Positions 39,681 to 51,707 are shown, counted from the first letter of the stretch. The stretch is DNA of 64,000 bases from Vibrio tubiashii (GCF_028551255.1 NZ_CP117029.1:2914001-2978000), one strand, 5' to 3'. Notes: generated by a model from the sequence alone, not told the origin. Numbers and translations are program-made.

Positions 39681-39778
39681 AGAGCTAGAGAGCTAGAGAG
39701 CTAGAGAGCTAGAGAGCTAGAGAGCTAGAGAGCTAGAGAGCTAGAGAGCTAGAGAGCTAGAGAGCTAGAGAGCTAGAG
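39681..39778. repeat. Tandem octamer repeat (AGAGCTAG), about 12 copies
   Basis: Twelve perfect contiguous AGAGCTAG units plus two bases begin one base after the rsd stop and end before the rsd terminator. A GAGAGCTGGAGAGC segment sits in the same relative place in the related element after coaA (55264-55278), so the tract looks like an expansion of that segment. No divergence between units is visible, which suggests recent slippage. Confidence 0.97.
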
Positions 39779-39786
39779 AATCTAGG

Positions 39787-39815
39787 AGGGTTGGCGTTTT
39801 GCGTCAACCCTTTTT
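39787..39815 (+). terminator. Terminator of rsd, within a dispersed repeat element
   Basis: A 10-bp stem (AGGGTTGGCG 39787-39796 with 39802-39811) and 5-nt loop followed by TTTTT. The same stem with a different loop follows coaA at 55283-55308. Confidence 0.85.
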
Positions 39816-39970
39816 ACTTAGGAACGCTACGCTATGGATACGGGAATGGGCATATCTCAAAGGACGAAGTCCGGTCTCGATTCTCGGAACGCAGTGTTCT
39901 CGGAGGGCGAAGCCCGTTCTATTTTTCCATAGGACGGAGTCCGTTCCCGTAGCAACGCGTTCCCGCCTCC
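39787..39970 (+). repeat. Dispersed intergenic repeat element, copy 1
   Basis: Shares an ordered series of blocks with 55222-55473: the AGGGTTGGCG terminator stem, a GGAACGC...CTA.GGA.ACGGGA block, then short hairpins. Three hairpins match GG(A/G)CGNAG(T/C)CC followed by G: 39862-39872, 39905-39915 and 39932-39942. No open reading frame or transposase is present. Confidence 0.75.
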
Positions 39971-39984
39971 CACTCTCCAAAAAC

Positions 39985-40010
39985 AAAAAAGGCACCCGAA
40001 GGTGCCTTTT
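39985..40010 (-). terminator. Terminator of rpoBC operon
   Basis: A 10-bp stem (AAAAGGCACC 39987-39996 with 40001-40010) with a TTCG tetraloop on the minus strand and a trailing T-run, 35 bp beyond rpoC. Confidence 0.93.
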
Positions 40011-40045
40011 ATCATTTCTTAGCTAGCGATTACTCGTCTGCAGCC

Positions 40046-43000
40046 TTATTCTTCTGAAGAAAAGCCTGCGTTTAGTAGTGCTGCAAGGTTGTCAGTCGCT
40101 TGTTCAGCTGAAGGACCTTCTTGCTCTTCTACACGCTTAGCTTGACGATCTTGGTGGTAAGCGAAACCTGTACCTGCTGGGATTAGACGACCAACAATTA
40201 CGTTTTCTTTCAGACCACGTAGCTCATCACGCTTACCAGAAACCGCAGCTTCTGTTAGTACGCGAGTTGTTTCCTGGAACGATGCCGCAGAGATGAACGA
40301 TTCAGTCGCTAGAGATGCCTTAGTAATACCAAGCAGCTCACGCTCGAAACGAACTAGCTCTTTGCCTTCAGCTTCTAGCTGACGGTTAGCAATCTTAACG
40401 TTCGCGTATTCAACCTGCTCACCCACTAGGAACTCTGTAGAGTCACCAGCGTGCGTGATTGTACACTTACGTAGCATCTGACGAACGATAGTTTCGATGT
40501 GCTTATCGTTAATCTTAACGCCTTGTAGACGGTATACTTCTTGAACTTCGTTCGCGATGTATTGAGTCACAGCGTGGATACCACGTAGACGTAGAATGTC
40601 ATGTGGAGACTCTGGACCATCTGCGATCACGTCACCACGTTCAACTTTCTCGCCTTCGAATACGTTAAGCTGACGATGCTTAGGAATCATCTCTTCGTAA
40701 GCGTCACCGCCTTCACGAGTGATTACTAGACGACGCTTACCTTTCGTTTCTTTACCGAAGCTTACAGTACCTGTGTGCTCAGCAAGAATCGCAGGCTCTT
40801 TCGGCTTACGAGCTTCGAATAGGTCAGCTACGCGTGGTAGACCACCGGTGATATCTTTGTTACCGCCAGATTTCTGAGGGATACGAGATAGAGTATCACC
40901 CACGCCTACTTCAGCGCCGTCTTCGATGTTTACAATCGCTTTACCAGGTAGGAAGTAGTGAGCTGGCATTTCAGTACCAGGGATCATTACGTCGTTACCT
41001 TGCTCATCAACAAGTTTGATAGCTGGACGCATATCTTTACCTGCTGCTGGGCGAGCTGCTGCTTCAGTTACTTCGCTTGAAGATAGACCTGTTAGGTCAT
41101 CAGTTTGACGAGAAACTGTAACGCCATCGATCATGTCCACAAACTGGATGCGACCTGCCACTTCAGTGATGATTGGCATAGTGTGCGCTTCCCAGTTCGC
41201 TACTGTTTCACCAGCTTCAACTGCGTCGTTGTCGCCTTTAGATAGTAGAGAACCGTAAGGTAGTTTGTGTTTCTCTTTAGTACGACCAAATTCGTCGATG
41301 ATAGTCAGCTCTGAAGCACGAGAAGTGATTACAAGCTTCTTATCTTTGTTGATAACGAATTTAGCGTTGTGTAGCTTAACTGTACCAGTCGTCTTAGCTT
41401 GGATGCTGTTCTCTGCTGCTGCAGTAGATGCCGCACCACCGATGTGGAACGTACGCATCGTAAGCTGTGTACCCGGCTCACCGATAGACTGAGCAGCGAT
41501 AACGCCCACTGCTTCACCTTGGTTCACTAGGTGACCACGTGCTAGGTCACGACCGTAACACTGAGCACAACAACCGAAGTCTGCATCACAGGTAACTACA
41601 GAGCGCACTTTCATGCGGTCAACTGAGTTCTCTTCCATGATCTGACACCACTTCTCATCAATTAGAGTGTTACGTGGGATCAGTACATCTTCAGTACCTG
41701 GCTTCAGTACGTCTTCTGCAACTACACGACCAAGAGCCAGCTCAGAAAGTGCAACTTTAACGTCACCACCTTCGATATGCGGCATCATGTCAACACCTTC
41801 ATGGGTGCCACAGTCATGCTCGTGTACAACAACGTCTTGAGCAACGTCTACTAGACGACGAGTTAGGTAACCCGAGTTCGCTGTTTTCAGTGCTGTATCC
41901 GCAAGACCCTTACGAGCACCGTGCGTTGAGATAAAGTACTGAAGTACGTTTAGACCTTCTTTAAAGTTCGCAGTGATCGGCGTTTCGATGATTGAACCAT
42001 CTGGACGCGCCATCAGACCACGCATACCTGCAAGCTGACGAATCTGAGCTGCAGAACCACGTGCGCCCGAGTCGGCCATCATGTAGATGCTGTTGAATGA
42101 TTCTTGCTGCTCTTCTTCACCGTCGCGGTTAACAACCGTTTCAGAAGATAGGTTTTCCATCATCAACTTAGCTACGCGATCGTTGGTCGATGCCCAAATA
42201 TCGATCACTTTGTTGTAGCGCTCACCCGCAGTTACAAGACCAGATTGGTACTGCTCTTGGATTTCGCGAACTTCTGCTTCCGCTTCTTCGATCTCAGTGT
42301 ACTTAGCTGCTGGAACAACCATGTCGTCGATACCAACAGATACACCAGAAAGTGCCGCGTAAGCGAAACCTGTGTACATGATTTGGTCAGCGAAGATTAC
42401 AGTGTCTTTTAGACCTAGCTTACGGTAAGCCTCGTTAAGTAGGTGAGAGATCTGCTTCTTACCTAGCTTTTGGTTAACGATGCTGTACGGAAGACCTGCT
42501 GGCACGATTTGCCATAGCATTGCACGACCGATAGTTGTATCAACCATCTTAGTCTCAGTTGTGCTGTTGCCATCTTCGTCTTTAACAGTCTCAGTGATAC
42601 GAACTTTAACGCGAGCGTGTAGCTCAGCTGTCTTAGTACGGTATGCCTTCTCAGCCTCAGCTGGGCTAGCAAGGTACATACCTTCGCCTTTCACGTTGAT
42701 CTTGTCACGAGTCATGTAGTAAAGACCCAATACAACGTCCTGAGAAGGTACGATGATCGGATCACCTGACGCTGGCGACAGAATGTTGTTTGTCGACATC
42801 ATCAGAGTACGAGCTTCAAGCTGTGCTTCTAGAGTTAGAGGCACGTGTACCGCCATTTGGTCACCATCGAAGTCCGCGTTGTACGCCGCACACACAAGTG
42901 GGTGTAGCTGGATCGCTTTACCTTCGATTAGTACTGGTTCGAACGCCTGGATACCTAGACGGTGAAGTGTAGGTGCACGGTTCAATAGTACTGGGTGTTC

Positions 43001-44251
43001 GCGGATTACTTCGTCTAGGATATCCCAAACGATCGCTTCTTCGCGCTCTACCATCTTCTTAGCAGCTTTGATTGTCGTCGCAAGACCACGAGTCTCTAGC
43101 TTGCTGTAGATGAATGGTTTGAATAGCTCAAGTGCCATCTTCTTAGGAAGACCACACTGGTGTAGACGAAGGTATGGACCTACTGTGATTACAGAACGGC
43201 CAGAGTAGTCTACACGCTTACCTAGAAGGTTCTGACGGAAACGACCTTGCTTACCCTTGATCATATCAGCAAGAGATTTCAGAGGACGCTTGTTCGAACC
43301 AGTGATCGCGCGACCGCGACGACCGTTATCTAGAAGTGCATCAACAGACTCTTGTAGCATACGCTTTTCGTTACGTACGATGATATCCGGAGCAGCAAGC
43401 TCTAGTAGACGCTTCAAACGGTTGTTACGGTTGATTACGCGACGGTATAGATCGTTCAGATCAGAAGTCGCGAAGCGACCGCCATCTAGTGGTACTAGAG
43501 GACGTAGATCTGGCGGAAGTACCGGAAGCACAGTTAGGATCATCCACTCTGGGTTGTTACCAGATTGAACGAACGCTTCAACTAGCTTCAGACGCTTAGT
43601 GATTTTCTTACGCTTAGTCTCTGAGTTAGTAGACTGAAGCTCTTCACGCATTTCTTCGATTTCAGCAGGCAGATCCATAGACGCAAGTAGGTCTTTGATC
43701 GCTTCTGCACCCATCTTAGCCGTGAACTCATCACCCCACTCTTCTAGACGATCCAGATACTCTTCTTCGGTAAGCATCTGAGATTTTTCTAGGTCAGTCA
43801 TACCCGGTTCAGTTACTACGTACATTTCGAAGTAAAGAACACGTTCGATATCACGTAGAGGGATATCCATTAGTAGACCGATACGAGACGGCAGTGATTT
43901 TAGGAACCAGATGTGAGCAACTGGTGAAGCAAGCTCGATGTGGCCCATACGGTCACGACGAACTTTAGTTTGTGTAACTTCAACGCCACACTTCTCACAG
44001 ATAACACCACGGTGTTTCAGACGCTTATATTTACCACAAAGACATTCGTAGTCTTTTACTGGACCAAAAATACGCGCACAGAACAGACCATCACGCTCAG
44101 GCTTGAACGTACGATAGTTGATCGTTTCAGGTTTTTTAACTTCACCGAAAGACCATGAACGGATCATGTCTGGTGAAGATAGACCGATTTTGATTGCATC
44201 AAATTCTTCGGTCTTATGCTGCGCTTTTAGAAAGTTTAATAAGTCTTTCAC
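40046..44251 (-). CDS. rpoC: RNA polymerase subunit beta'
   Basis: A 1401-residue catalytic subunit (E. coli 1407). The N-terminal zinc site ([20 protein letters not shown]) and the active-site [12 protein letters not shown], whose three Asp hold Mg2+, are intact, as is the second cysteine cluster ([19 protein letters not shown]). It lies 92 bp after rpoB in the same transcript and ends before a strong terminator. Cytoplasmic, core polymerase. Confidence 0.98.
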   Translation of the reverse strand: MKDLLNFLKAQHKTEEFDAIKIGLSSPDMIRSWSFGEVKKPETINYRTFKPERDGLFCARIFGPVKDYECLCGKYKRLKHRGVICEKCGVEVTQTKVRRDRMGHIELASPVAHIWFLKSLPSRIGLLMDIPLRDIERVLYFEMYVVTEPGMTDLEKSQMLTEEEYLDRLEEWGDEFTAKMGAEAIKDLLASMDLPAEIEEMREELQSTNSETKRKKITKRLKLVEAFVQSGNNPEWMILTVLPVLPPDLRPLVPLDGGRFATSDLNDLYRRVINRNNRLKRLLELAAPDIIVRNEKRMLQESVDALLDNGRRGRAITGSNKRPLKSLADMIKGKQGRFRQNLLGKRVDYSGRSVITVGPYLRLHQCGLPKKMALELFKPFIYSKLETRGLATTIKAAKKMVEREEAIVWDILDEVIREHPVLLNRAPTLHRLGIQAFEPVLIEGKAIQLHPLVCAAYNADFDGDQMAVHVPLTLEAQLEARTLMMSTNNILSPASGDPIIVPSQDVVLGLYYMTRDKINVKGEGMYLASPAEAEKAYRTKTAELHARVKVRITETVKDEDGNSTTETKMVDTTIGRAMLWQIVPAGLPYSIVNQKLGKKQISHLLNEAYRKLGLKDTVIFADQIMYTGFAYAALSGVSVGIDDMVVPAAKYTEIEEAEAEVREIQEQYQSGLVTAGERYNKVIDIWASTNDRVAKLMMENLSSETVVNRDGEEEQQESFNSIYMMADSGARGSAAQIRQLAGMRGLMARPDGSIIETPITANFKEGLNVLQYFISTHGARKGLADTALKTANSGYLTRRLVDVAQDVVVHEHDCGTHEGVDMMPHIEGGDVKVALSELALGRVVAEDVLKPGTEDVLIPRNTLIDEKWCQIMEENSVDRMKVRSVVTCDADFGCCAQCYGRDLARGHLVNQGEAVGVIAAQSIGEPGTQLTMRTFHIGGAASTAAAENSIQAKTTGTVKLHNAKFVINKDKKLVITSRASELTIIDEFGRTKEKHKLPYGSLLSKGDNDAVEAGETVANWEAHTMPIITEVAGRIQFVDMIDGVTVSRQTDDLTGLSSSEVTEAAARPAAGKDMRPAIKLVDEQGNDVMIPGTEMPAHYFLPGKAIVNIEDGAEVGVGDTLSRIPQKSGGNKDITGGLPRVADLFEARKPKEPAILAEHTGTVSFGKETKGKRRLVITREGGDAYEEMIPKHRQLNVFEGEKVERGDVIADGPESPHDILRLRGIHAVTQYIANEVQEVYRLQGVKINDKHIETIVRQMLRKCTITHAGDSTEFLVGEQVEYANVKIANRQLEAEGKELVRFERELLGITKASLATESFISAASFQETTRVLTEAAVSGKRDELRGLKENVIVGRLIPAGTGFAYHQDRQAKRVEEQEGPSAEQATDNLAALLNAGFSSEE

Positions 44252-44343
44252 AATCAGCTCCTGTAAGGAGTTAAAAGGGGCTCACCCGCAAAAGTGAGCA
44301 CCTTCTACCAAATAATCGCTTTTCTCAATTAAGAAAGAAGGGA

Positions 44344-47300
44344 TTACTCTTCGTCTTCTAGCTCGATGTTGATACCTAGCGAGCGAATCTCTTTCAACAG
44401 TACGTTGAACGATTCTGGCATGCCAGGTTCCATGCTGTGGTTGCCATCTACGATGTTCTTGTACATCTTAGTACGGCCGTTAACGTCATCCGACTTAACT
44501 GTTAGCATTTCTTGAAGCGTGTAAGCAGCACCGTATGCTTCTAGTGCCCATACTTCCATCTCACCGAAACGCTGACCACCGAACTGAGCTTTACCACCAA
44601 GTGGTTGCTGAGTTACTAGGCTGTACGAACCAGTTGAACGAGCGTGCATCTTGTCATCAACAAGGTGGTTCAGTTTCAGCATGTACATGTAACCAACCGT
44701 TACAGGACGCTCAAACGCATCACCTGTGCGACCATCAAACAGCGTTAGCTGACCAGATTCTGGTAGGTCACCTAGTTTCAATAGCTCTTTGATTGACTGC
44801 TCAGAAGCACCGTCAAATACTGGAGTCGCGATCGGTAGACCACCACGTAGGTTCTTGATCAACGTACGAACTTCGTCATCAGATAGAGACGCAACGTCTA
44901 CTTTCTGACGAGTATCACCAAGGTCGTAAACTTTCTGTAGGAAGTCACGGAACTTAGCGAGCTCTTGCTGCTCTTTCACCATCTGGTTGATCTTGTCACC
45001 GATACCTTTCGCTGCCAGACCTAAGTGTACTTCTAGGATCTGACCGATGTTCATACGCGAAGGTACACCCAGTGGGTTAAGTACGATGTCAACCGGCTGA
45101 CCTTTCTCATCGTAAGGCATGTCTTCAACAGGGTTGATCTTAGAGATTACACCCTTGTTACCGTGACGACCCGCCATCTTATCACCAGGCTGGATACGAC
45201 GTTTAACCGCTAGGTAAACCTTAACGATCTTCAGTACGCCAGGTGCTAGATCATCACCTTGTGTGATCTTACGACGCTTAGTTTCAAACTTCTTATCGAA
45301 GTCAGCACGTAGCTCGTCGTACTGCTCTGCTAGCTGTTCAAGCTGAGTCTGTTGAGCATCATCTTCAAGCGTTAGCTCTAGCCACTTCTTACGATCGATA
45401 GCGTCTAGTTTCGCTTCAGTGTAACCACCGTCTAGAAGTACAGCTTTAACACGGTTTAGAAGGCCACCCTCAAGAATCTGGAATTCTTCAGTAAGGTCTT
45501 TCTTCGCTTCTTTAAGCTGCATCTGTTCAATTTCAAGTGCACGTTTGTCTTTTTCAACACCGTCACGAGTAAATACTTGAACGTCGATGATTGTACCTGA
45601 AACAGAGTTTGGTACGCGTAGAGACGTGTCTTTAACGTCTGACGCTTTCTCACCAAAGATAGCACGTAGTAGCTTCTCTTCAGGAGTTAGCTGAGTTTCA
45701 CCTTTAGGCGTTACTTTACCTACAAGGATGTCACCGCCTTTCACTTCCGCACCGATGTAAACGATACCTGACTCGTCTAGTTTAGACAGAGCAGACTCAC
45801 CTACGTTTGGAATGTCAGCTGTGATTTCTTCAGCACCAAGCTTAGTATCACGCGCCACACAAGATAGTTCTTGAATGTGGATCGTAGTGAAACGGTCTTC
45901 TTGAACTACGCGCTCAGATACTAAGATCGAGTCTTCGAAGTTGTAGCCGTTCCAAGGCATGAATGCGATACGCATGTTCTGACCAAGTGCTAGCTCACCA
46001 AGGTCTGTTGAAGGACCATCAGCAAGAACGTCACCACGTGCAACAGGTTCACCCGGCATCACACATGGACGCTGGTTGATACACGTGTTTTGGTTAGAAC
46101 GAGTGTATTTAGTTAGGTTGTAGATATCGATACCTGCTTCACCAGGGATCAGCTCGTCTTCGTTTACTTTAACAACGATACGAGAAGCATCTACAGACTG
46201 GATTACACCACCACGTTTCGCTACCGCTGTAACACCAGAGTCAACTGCGATGTTACGCTCGATACCAGTACCAACTAGAGGCTTATCAGCCTTAAGTGTT
46301 GGAACTGCCTGACGTTGCATGTTCGCACCCATCAATGCACGGTTCGCATCATCGTGTTCTAGGAACGGGATAAGCGATGCAGCGATAGATACAACCTGGT
46401 TAGTTGCAACGTCCATGTAGTCAACATGTTCGCGTGGGTGTAGGCCAGATTCACCTTTCTGACGAGCAGTGATTAGCTCTTCAGAGAATGTGCCTTGTTC
46501 AGTAAGAACAGTGTTCGCCTGAGCGATAACGTACTGACCTTCCTGAATAGCGGATAGGTAATCTACTTCGTCTGTTACTACGCCATCTACTACGCGACGG
46601 TATGGAGTCTCTAGGAAACCGTACTCGTTACAACGCGCAAACGCAGAAAGAGAGTTGATCAGACCGATGTTTGGACCTTCAGGCGTTTCGATAGGACATA
46701 GACGACCGTAGTGAGTTACGTGTACGTCACGTACTTCGAAGCCAGCACGTTCACGAGTTAGACCGCCAGGACCCAATGCAGAGATACGACGCTTGTGCGT
46801 TACTTCTGATAGAGGGTTGTTTTGGTCCATGAACTGTGACAGCTGTGAAGAGCCAAAGAATTCTTTAACCGCAGCAGAGATAGGCTTAGCGTTGATTAGG
46901 TCTTGAGGCATGATTGCATCAAGATCACCAAGGCTTAGACGCTCTTTAACAGCACGTTCAACACGTACTAGACCAACGCGGAATTGGTTTTCTGCCATTT
47001 CGCCAACAGAACGGATACGACGGTTACCTAGGTGGTCGATATCGTCCACTTCACCGATGCCGTTACGGATAGCGATAAGCTTCTTCATCACTTCAACGAT
47101 ATCAGTTTCGTCAAGTGTGCCTTGCTCTTGAGCATCTTCACGTTCGATAGAGCTGTTAAACTTCATACGACCAACAGTCGATAGATCGTAACGCTCTTCT
47201 GAGAAGAATAGGCTTTCGAATAGTGCTTCAGCAGCTTCTTTCGTTGGCGGCTCACCAGGGCGCATCATGCGGTAGATTTCTACCAATGCAGAAATACGAT

Positions 47301-48372
47301 CAACAGTGCTGTCGATGCGTAGAGTTTCTGACATGAACGGACCGTGGTCTAGATCGTTGGTAAATAACGTCTGTAGCGCTTTGTGGCCTGCTTGAGAAAG
47401 GTTAGCTAGAGCTTCTAGGCTGATTTCTTGGTTTGCACCAACAATGATCTCGCCAGTCGCTTCGTTGATGTAATCTTTCGATGCAACTTTGCCTACGATG
47501 TACTCTACAGGTACTTCGATGTGCTCAACGCCATCTTTTTCAAGCTGACGGATGTGGCGTGCAGTTACACGACGACCAGTTTCAACGTAAGTTTTGCCGT
47601 TTGCTTCGATATCGAATGACGCAGTTTCACCACGTAGACGATCAGGAACAAGCTCCATTAATAGAGTTTGATCTTTCACTTCGAAGTTCACCTTCTCAAA
47701 GAAGATGTCCAGGATCTCTTCTGTCGTCTTACCTAGTGCGCGAAGAATGATTGATGCTGGTAGCTTACGACGGCGGTCAATACGTACGTATAGGTTATCC
47801 TTAGGATCAAACTCGAAATCAAGCCATGAACCACGGTAAGGAATTACGCGTGCATTATATAGAACTTTACCTGAAGAGTGGGTCTTACCCTTATCGCTGT
47901 CGAAGAATACACCTGGGCTTCTGTGCAGCTGGGATACGATAACCCTCTCGGTACCATTGATTACGAAGGTACCATTGTCTGTCATAAGCGGAATTTCGCC
48001 CATGTAGACTTCTTGTTCTTTAATGTCTTTTACAGTACCTGCTGGCGCGTCTTTATCAAAGATAACTAGGCGTAGTTTAACGCGTAGTGGTTTTGAATAA
48101 GTTACGCCGCGGATTTGACATTCTTTAACGTCAAAAACTGGCTCACCAAGACGGTAGCTAACGTATTGCAGCTCGGAATTGCCGTTGTAGCTCTGAATTG
48201 GAAATACAGAACGGAAAGCAGCTTCAAGACCGTATTGACCTTCAGGATCCTGTTCGATGAATTTTTCGAACGAATCGAGCTGGATCGATAGCAGGTATGG
48301 AATGTCCAACACTTGTGGACGAGTACCAAAGTCCTTACGGATGCGCTTTTTCTCGGTATAAGAGTAAACCAT
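44344..48372 (-). CDS. rpoB: RNA polymerase subunit beta
   Basis: A 1342-residue subunit, the same length as E. coli RpoB. The rifampicin pocket reads [20 protein letters not shown] then [12 protein letters not shown], wild type at the residues equivalent to Asp516, His526 and Ser531, predicting rifampicin susceptibility. It follows rplL by 231 bp; that spacer carries an attenuator-like hairpin, and a second stem that may be an RNase III site, as in E. coli. Confidence 0.98.
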   Translation of the reverse strand: MVYSYTEKKRIRKDFGTRPQVLDIPYLLSIQLDSFEKFIEQDPEGQYGLEAAFRSVFPIQSYNGNSELQYVSYRLGEPVFDVKECQIRGVTYSKPLRVKLRLVIFDKDAPAGTVKDIKEQEVYMGEIPLMTDNGTFVINGTERVIVSQLHRSPGVFFDSDKGKTHSSGKVLYNARVIPYRGSWLDFEFDPKDNLYVRIDRRRKLPASIILRALGKTTEEILDIFFEKVNFEVKDQTLLMELVPDRLRGETASFDIEANGKTYVETGRRVTARHIRQLEKDGVEHIEVPVEYIVGKVASKDYINEATGEIIVGANQEISLEALANLSQAGHKALQTLFTNDLDHGPFMSETLRIDSTVDRISALVEIYRMMRPGEPPTKEAAEALFESLFFSEERYDLSTVGRMKFNSSIEREDAQEQGTLDETDIVEVMKKLIAIRNGIGEVDDIDHLGNRRIRSVGEMAENQFRVGLVRVERAVKERLSLGDLDAIMPQDLINAKPISAAVKEFFGSSQLSQFMDQNNPLSEVTHKRRISALGPGGLTRERAGFEVRDVHVTHYGRLCPIETPEGPNIGLINSLSAFARCNEYGFLETPYRRVVDGVVTDEVDYLSAIQEGQYVIAQANTVLTEQGTFSEELITARQKGESGLHPREHVDYMDVATNQVVSIAASLIPFLEHDDANRALMGANMQRQAVPTLKADKPLVGTGIERNIAVDSGVTAVAKRGGVIQSVDASRIVVKVNEDELIPGEAGIDIYNLTKYTRSNQNTCINQRPCVMPGEPVARGDVLADGPSTDLGELALGQNMRIAFMPWNGYNFEDSILVSERVVQEDRFTTIHIQELSCVARDTKLGAEEITADIPNVGESALSKLDESGIVYIGAEVKGGDILVGKVTPKGETQLTPEEKLLRAIFGEKASDVKDTSLRVPNSVSGTIIDVQVFTRDGVEKDKRALEIEQMQLKEAKKDLTEEFQILEGGLLNRVKAVLLDGGYTEAKLDAIDRKKWLELTLEDDAQQTQLEQLAEQYDELRADFDKKFETKRRKITQGDDLAPGVLKIVKVYLAVKRRIQPGDKMAGRHGNKGVISKINPVEDMPYDEKGQPVDIVLNPLGVPSRMNIGQILEVHLGLAAKGIGDKINQMVKEQQELAKFRDFLQKVYDLGDTRQKVDVASLSDDEVRTLIKNLRGGLPIATPVFDGASEQSIKELLKLGDLPESGQLTLFDGRTGDAFERPVTVGYMYMLKLNHLVDDKMHARSTGSYSLVTQQPLGGKAQFGGQRFGEMEVWALEAYGAAYTLQEMLTVKSDDVNGRTKMYKNIVDGNHSMEPGMPESFNVLLKEIRSLGINIELEDEE

Positions 48373-48455
48373 GGGGTTCCTCAGCTCGCTGATAAGTGAC
48401 CCAAACTGTCTCCAATAGTTATGAGACAGTGACTAACATCTGTTTGATTGTAGTG

Positions 48456-48482
48456 ACATTTCATTAAGAGCTAATGAAATGT
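48456..48482 (-). promoter_or_regulatory. Hairpin in rplL-rpoB spacer, possible RNase III site
   Basis: A perfect 11-bp AT-rich stem (ACATTTCATTA 48456-48466 with 48472-48482) with a 5-nt loop. E. coli has an RNase III processing site in this spacer; equivalence here is inferred. Confidence 0.4.
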
Positions 48483-48540
48483 TTTTTGCTAGGAATCTGG
48501 GTGCTCAAACAGCGGAAAAATCACCCAACCCCTACAGCGC

Positions 48541-48571
48541 AAAAAGGCCGGTGGTTATAAAACCACCAGCC
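48541..48571 (-). terminator. Attenuator between rplL and rpoB
   Basis: On the minus strand an 11-bp stem (48561-48571 with 48546-48556, one G-T pair), loop TTAT and five T. It lies 33 bp after rplL inside the operon. This fits partial termination that keeps RNA polymerase below ribosomal-protein output. Confidence 0.8.
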
Positions 48572-48603
48572 ATTAGCCGTTAGGCTAAGAAACTAAGCAA
48601 TAA

Positions 48604-48972
48604 TTACTTAACAGTAACACTTGCACCAGCTTCTTCTAGCTGAGCTTTAAGAGCTTCAGCTTCGTCTTTCTCTACGCCTTCTTTAAGAGGTGCAGGAGCG
48701 CCGTCTACTAGAGCTTTAGCTTCTTTAAGACCTAGGCCAGTTGCGCCACGTACTGCTTTGATTACAGCAACTTTGTTGCCGCCAGCAGATTCTAGGATTA
48801 CGTCGAACTCAGTTTGCTCAGCAGCAGCTTCGCCACCAGCAGCGCCGCCAGCTACAACAGCAGCAGCAGCAGAAACGCCGAATTTCTCTTCCATCGCTTC
48901 GATTAGTTCAACAACTTGCATTACAGACATTTCTGCAACTGCGTCTAGGATTTGCTCGTTAGTAATAGACAT
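48604..48972 (-). CDS. rplL: 50S ribosomal protein L7/L12
   Basis: A 122-residue stalk protein present in four or more copies per ribosome that recruits translation GTPases. The N-terminal dimer helix pair (residues 1-32), Ala/Gly-rich hinge (33-52) and C-terminal factor-binding domain ([20 protein letters not shown]) are clear. It lies 57 bp after rplJ and before the attenuator. Extra copies relative to L10 are achieved translationally. Confidence 0.98.
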   Translation of the reverse strand: MSITNEQILDAVAEMSVMQVVELIEAMEEKFGVSAAAAVVAGGAAGGEAAAEQTEFDVILESAGGNKVAVIKAVRGATGLGLKEAKALVDGAPAPLKEGVEKDEAEALKAQLEEAGASVTVK

Positions 48973-49029
48973 AACAATTCTCTTTTAAATCAACAATAAG
49001 TTTATTAAGCAACCAGAAAAAAGCAAGGC

Positions 49030-49524
49030 TTATGCCGCAGCTTCTTCTTTTTGATCGCGTAGTGCAGCGATAGTACGTACCAGCTTGCCTGCAGAAGCTT
49101 CTTTCATGCACATCATTAGGCGTGCGATTGCTTCGTCGTAAGTTGGTAGTGTCGCTAGTACTTCAGCATCAGTAACTGCGCCTTCGAATGCAGCAGCTTT
49201 GATCTCGAACTTGTCGTTCTCTTTAGCGAAGTCTTTGAAAAGACGCGCTGCGGCACCTGGGTGCTCGTTAGAGAATGCGATTAGAGTAGGACCAGTGAAA
49301 GTGTCAGTTAGACACTCGTAGTCTGTACCTTCAACCGCACGACGCGCTAGAGTATTACGAACAACTTTCAGGTAAACGCCCGCTTCACGAGCTTGTTTAC
49401 GTAGAGAAGTCATCGCGCCTACTTCAACGCCACGAGAGTCAGCTACAACTGCAGAAAGTGCACCACTGGCAGCTTCGTTGACTTCAGCAACAATTGCTTT
49501 TTTGTCTTGAAGGTTTAAAGCCAT
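49030..49524 (-). CDS. rplJ: 50S ribosomal protein L10
   Basis: A 164-residue stalk base protein that anchors L7/L12 dimers to 23S rRNA and represses its own operon. The N-terminus [19 protein letters not shown] matches the family, so I start at ATG 49524 with AGGAG upstream, not at the longer open frame. The 300-bp leader before it holds the L10 operator structure and a promoter. Confidence 0.97.
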   Translation of the reverse strand: MALNLQDKKAIVAEVNEAASGALSAVVADSRGVEVGAMTSLRKQAREAGVYLKVVRNTLARRAVEGTDYECLTDTFTGPTLIAFSNEHPGAAARLFKDFAKENDKFEIKAAAFEGAVTDAEVLATLPTYDEAIARLMMCMKEASAGKLVRTIAALRDQKEEAAA

Positions 49525-49785
49525 CTTGGATTTACTCCTGGTTGTCGTTACACCACTCACTATTATCACAACAGTGAGAGCTATTGAGGTGCTTCCCAGA
49601 AGAAAGTTAACTATTTACATAGAGCTTTCTGTCAGTTCGGGCACCATCTACGTAGGATGATTAAGTCTTTATTTGTCAAACAAACTCAGACACCTACGGT
49701 CTTGGACGGAGACTGGGTCATAATTCACAGCAAATTCTAGAAGAATTTAATGAACCAAAGTTCAGCCCCAACCACAAATATTAGG
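49525..49785 (-). promoter_or_regulatory. Ribosomal protein L10 leader RNA
   Basis: The leader between the L10 promoter and rplJ folds into nested stems: GGTGC/GCACC (49641-49645 with 49588-49592) around AGAAAG/CTTTCT (49625-49630 with 49601-49606). The spacing and the GAAGCACC element resemble the known L10 leader, where L10-(L12)4 binds to block rplJ translation. Assigned by position and partial motifs. Confidence 0.7.
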
Positions 49786-49791
49786 CGCAGG

Positions 49792-49819
49792 ATTATACAC
49801 TAATTCTACGCCTAAGCAA
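49792..49819 (-). promoter_or_regulatory. rplJL-rpoBC promoter (P-L10)
   Basis: On the minus strand, TTGCTT (49814-49819), 16-bp spacer and TATAAT (49792-49797). The -35 lies six bases beyond the rplA stop. Confidence 0.8.
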
Positions 49820-49824
49820 ATTTA

Positions 49825-50529
49825 TTAGTTTGCTAGAGTGTTCAGGCTAGCCTGATCAACAGCAACACCAGCACCCATTGTAGTAGAGATGCTAACCTTC
49901 TGTAGGAATGTACCCTTAGCAGAAGACGGCTTAGCTTTCTTCAGAGCAACTAGAAGAGCTTCTAGGTTCTCTTTGATCTGCTCAGCAGAGAAGTTTGCTT
50001 TACCGATAGTAGTGTGGATGATGCCGTTCTTGTCGTTACGGTAACGAACCTGACCAGCTTTAGCGTTCTTAACCGCTTCAGCAACGTTAGGAGTTACAGT
50101 ACCAACTTTAGGGTTTGGCATAAGACCGCGAGGACCTAGGATAGTACCTAGTTGACCTACAACGCGCATTGCATCTGGAGAAGCAACAACTACGTCGAAG
50201 TTCATTTCGCCTTTCTTAACTTGCTCAGCAAGATCTTCCATACCAACGATGTCTGCGCCAGCTTCTTTAGCTGCTTCAGCGTTTGCACCTTGAGTGAACA
50301 CTGCAACGCGGATTTCGCGGCCAGTACCGTGAGGTAGTACAGTTGCACCACGTACGTTCTGGTCAGATTTACGAGCATCGATGCCTAGGTTAACAGCAAC
50401 GTCTACAGACTCAACGAATTTAGCAGTAGCTAGTTCTTGAAGAAGAGCAACAGCTTCGTTGATTTCGTATTCTTTAGTTACGTCAACTTTTTCGCGGATT
50501 ACGCGCATGCGCTTAGTTAGTTTAGCCAT
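49825..50529 (-). CDS. rplA: 50S ribosomal protein L1
   Basis: A 234-residue stalk protein controlling exit of deacylated tRNA and also the translational repressor of the rplK-rplA mRNA. Motifs [33 protein letters not shown] and the C-terminal [10 protein letters not shown] are typical. It starts 4 bp after the rplK stop, consistent with coupled repression. Confidence 0.98.
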   Translation of the reverse strand: MAKLTKRMRVIREKVDVTKEYEINEAVALLQELATAKFVESVDVAVNLGIDARKSDQNVRGATVLPHGTGREIRVAVFTQGANAEAAKEAGADIVGMEDLAEQVKKGEMNFDVVVASPDAMRVVGQLGTILGPRGLMPNPKVGTVTPNVAEAVKNAKAGQVRYRNDKNGIIHTTIGKANFSAEQIKENLEALLVALKKAKPSSAKGTFLQKVSISTTMGAGVAVDQASLNTLAN

Positions 50530-50533
50530 CTTA

Positions 50534-50962
50534 TTAACCCTCTACCACTAGGCCCATTGAACGAGCAGTACCAGCGATTGAACGCTTCATTGCTTCGATG
50601 TCAGCACCAGTCATATCAGCAGCTTTAGTTTCTGCGATTTCTTGGATTTGAGCGTCAGTTACAGTACCCACTTTTTCAGTGTTTGGACGACCAGAACCAG
50701 ACTTAACGCCAGCAGCTTTCTTAAGAAGAACAGCAGCAGGTGGAGTCTTAGTGATGAACGTGAAAGAACGGTCGTTGTATACTGTGATAACAACTGGAGT
50801 TGGTAGACCTTTCTCAATAGATTCTGTTTTCGCGTTGAACGCTTTACAGAATTCCATGATGTTTACACCGTGTTGACCTAGTGCAGGACCAACCGGTGGA
50901 CTTGGGTTTGCCATACCAGCAGCAACTTGCAGCTTGATGTAAGCTTCAACTTTCTTAGCCAT
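50534..50962 (-). CDS. rplK: 50S ribosomal protein L11
   Basis: A 142-residue protein of the GTPase-associated centre, needed for RelA activation by uncharged tRNA. The Pro-rich N-terminal [20 protein letters not shown], the thiostrepton contact region, is intact. I start at ATG 50962 ([11 protein letters not shown]); the open frame upstream adds eight residues not seen in the family. First gene of the L11 operon. Confidence 0.98.
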   Translation of the reverse strand: MAKKVEAYIKLQVAAGMANPSPPVGPALGQHGVNIMEFCKAFNAKTESIEKGLPTPVVITVYNDRSFTFITKTPPAAVLLKKAAGVKSGSGRPNTEKVGTVTDAQIQEIAETKAADMTGADIEAMKRSIAGTARSMGLVVEG

Positions 50963-51076
50963 GATAATTCCTAATTTTGGGTACAAACGCTAATCGACTG
51001 ACCAGCTCCCCGTTGATATAAAAACTTGTTATTTTGGATGGAGACTTTTGCTTCAGCCAAAATAATAAGGCGCGAA

Positions 51077-51105
51077 ATTATAGTCATAATCCGCGCCTTA
51101 TACAA
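51077..51105 (-). promoter_or_regulatory. rplKA promoter (P-L11)
   Basis: On the minus strand, TTGTAT (51100-51105), 17-bp spacer and TATAAT (51077-51082), about 110 bp before rplK. The leader between is where L1 control would act by analogy with E. coli. Confidence 0.8.
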
Positions 51106-51145
51106 CCCTAAAAAGGTGATTTTTTATACTCTGAAAAACAGAGTC

Positions 51146-51694
51146 TTAGTCTAGTTTTTCAACCTGACCAAATTCAAGCTCAACTGGTGTTGCACGACCA
51201 AAGATCGATACAGACACTTTCACTCGGCTCTTATCGTAATCCACTTCTTCAACAGTACCGTTGAAGTCAGCAAATGGACCGTCAGTAACGCGTACCACTT
51301 CACCCGCTTCGTACATAGTACGTGGACGAGGTGCTTCGCTCGCTTTCTCAAGACGGTTCAGAATCGCATCAGCTTCTTTATCAGTGATAGGAGCTGGACG
51401 ATCAGAGGTACCACCAATGAAGCCCATGACACGCGGCACACTGCGTACTAAGTGCCATGATTCATCGTTCATGATCATCTGAACTAGGACGTAACCAGGG
51501 AAGAACTTACGCTCAGACTTACGACGCTGACCTGCACGCATTTCCACTACTTCTTCAGTAGGAACTAGAACTTCACCAAACAGCTCTTCCATGCTGTGCA
51601 TTTTGATATGCTCACGAAGAGATTGGGCTACACGACCTTCGAATCCAGAGAAGGCTTGAACCACATACCAGCGTTTTTTTGGAGCTTCACTCAT
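51146..51694 (-). CDS. nusG: Transcription termination/antitermination factor NusG
   Basis: A 182-residue elongation factor that binds the polymerase clamp and couples it to Rho or to S10 of the leading ribosome. The NGN domain starts [20 protein letters not shown], and the C-terminal KOW domain contains [18 protein letters not shown]. It follows secE by 13 bp, the universal secE-nusG pair. Confidence 0.98.
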   Translation of the reverse strand: MSEAPKKRWYVVQAFSGFEGRVAQSLREHIKMHSMEELFGEVLVPTEEVVEMRAGQRRKSERKFFPGYVLVQMIMNDESWHLVRSVPRVMGFIGGTSDRPAPITDKEADAILNRLEKASEAPRPRTMYEAGEVVRVTDGPFADFNGTVEEVDYDKSRVKVSVSIFGRATPVELEFGQVEKLD

Positions 51695-51707
51695 GAATTA
51701 AAACCCT

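Noticed and set aside
48456..48482. Hairpin with a T-run on the plus strand read as a plus-strand terminator
   Set aside because: No plus-strand transcript is expected inside rpoB-rplL; AT-rich stem is better explained as structure in the minus-strand operon mRNA.
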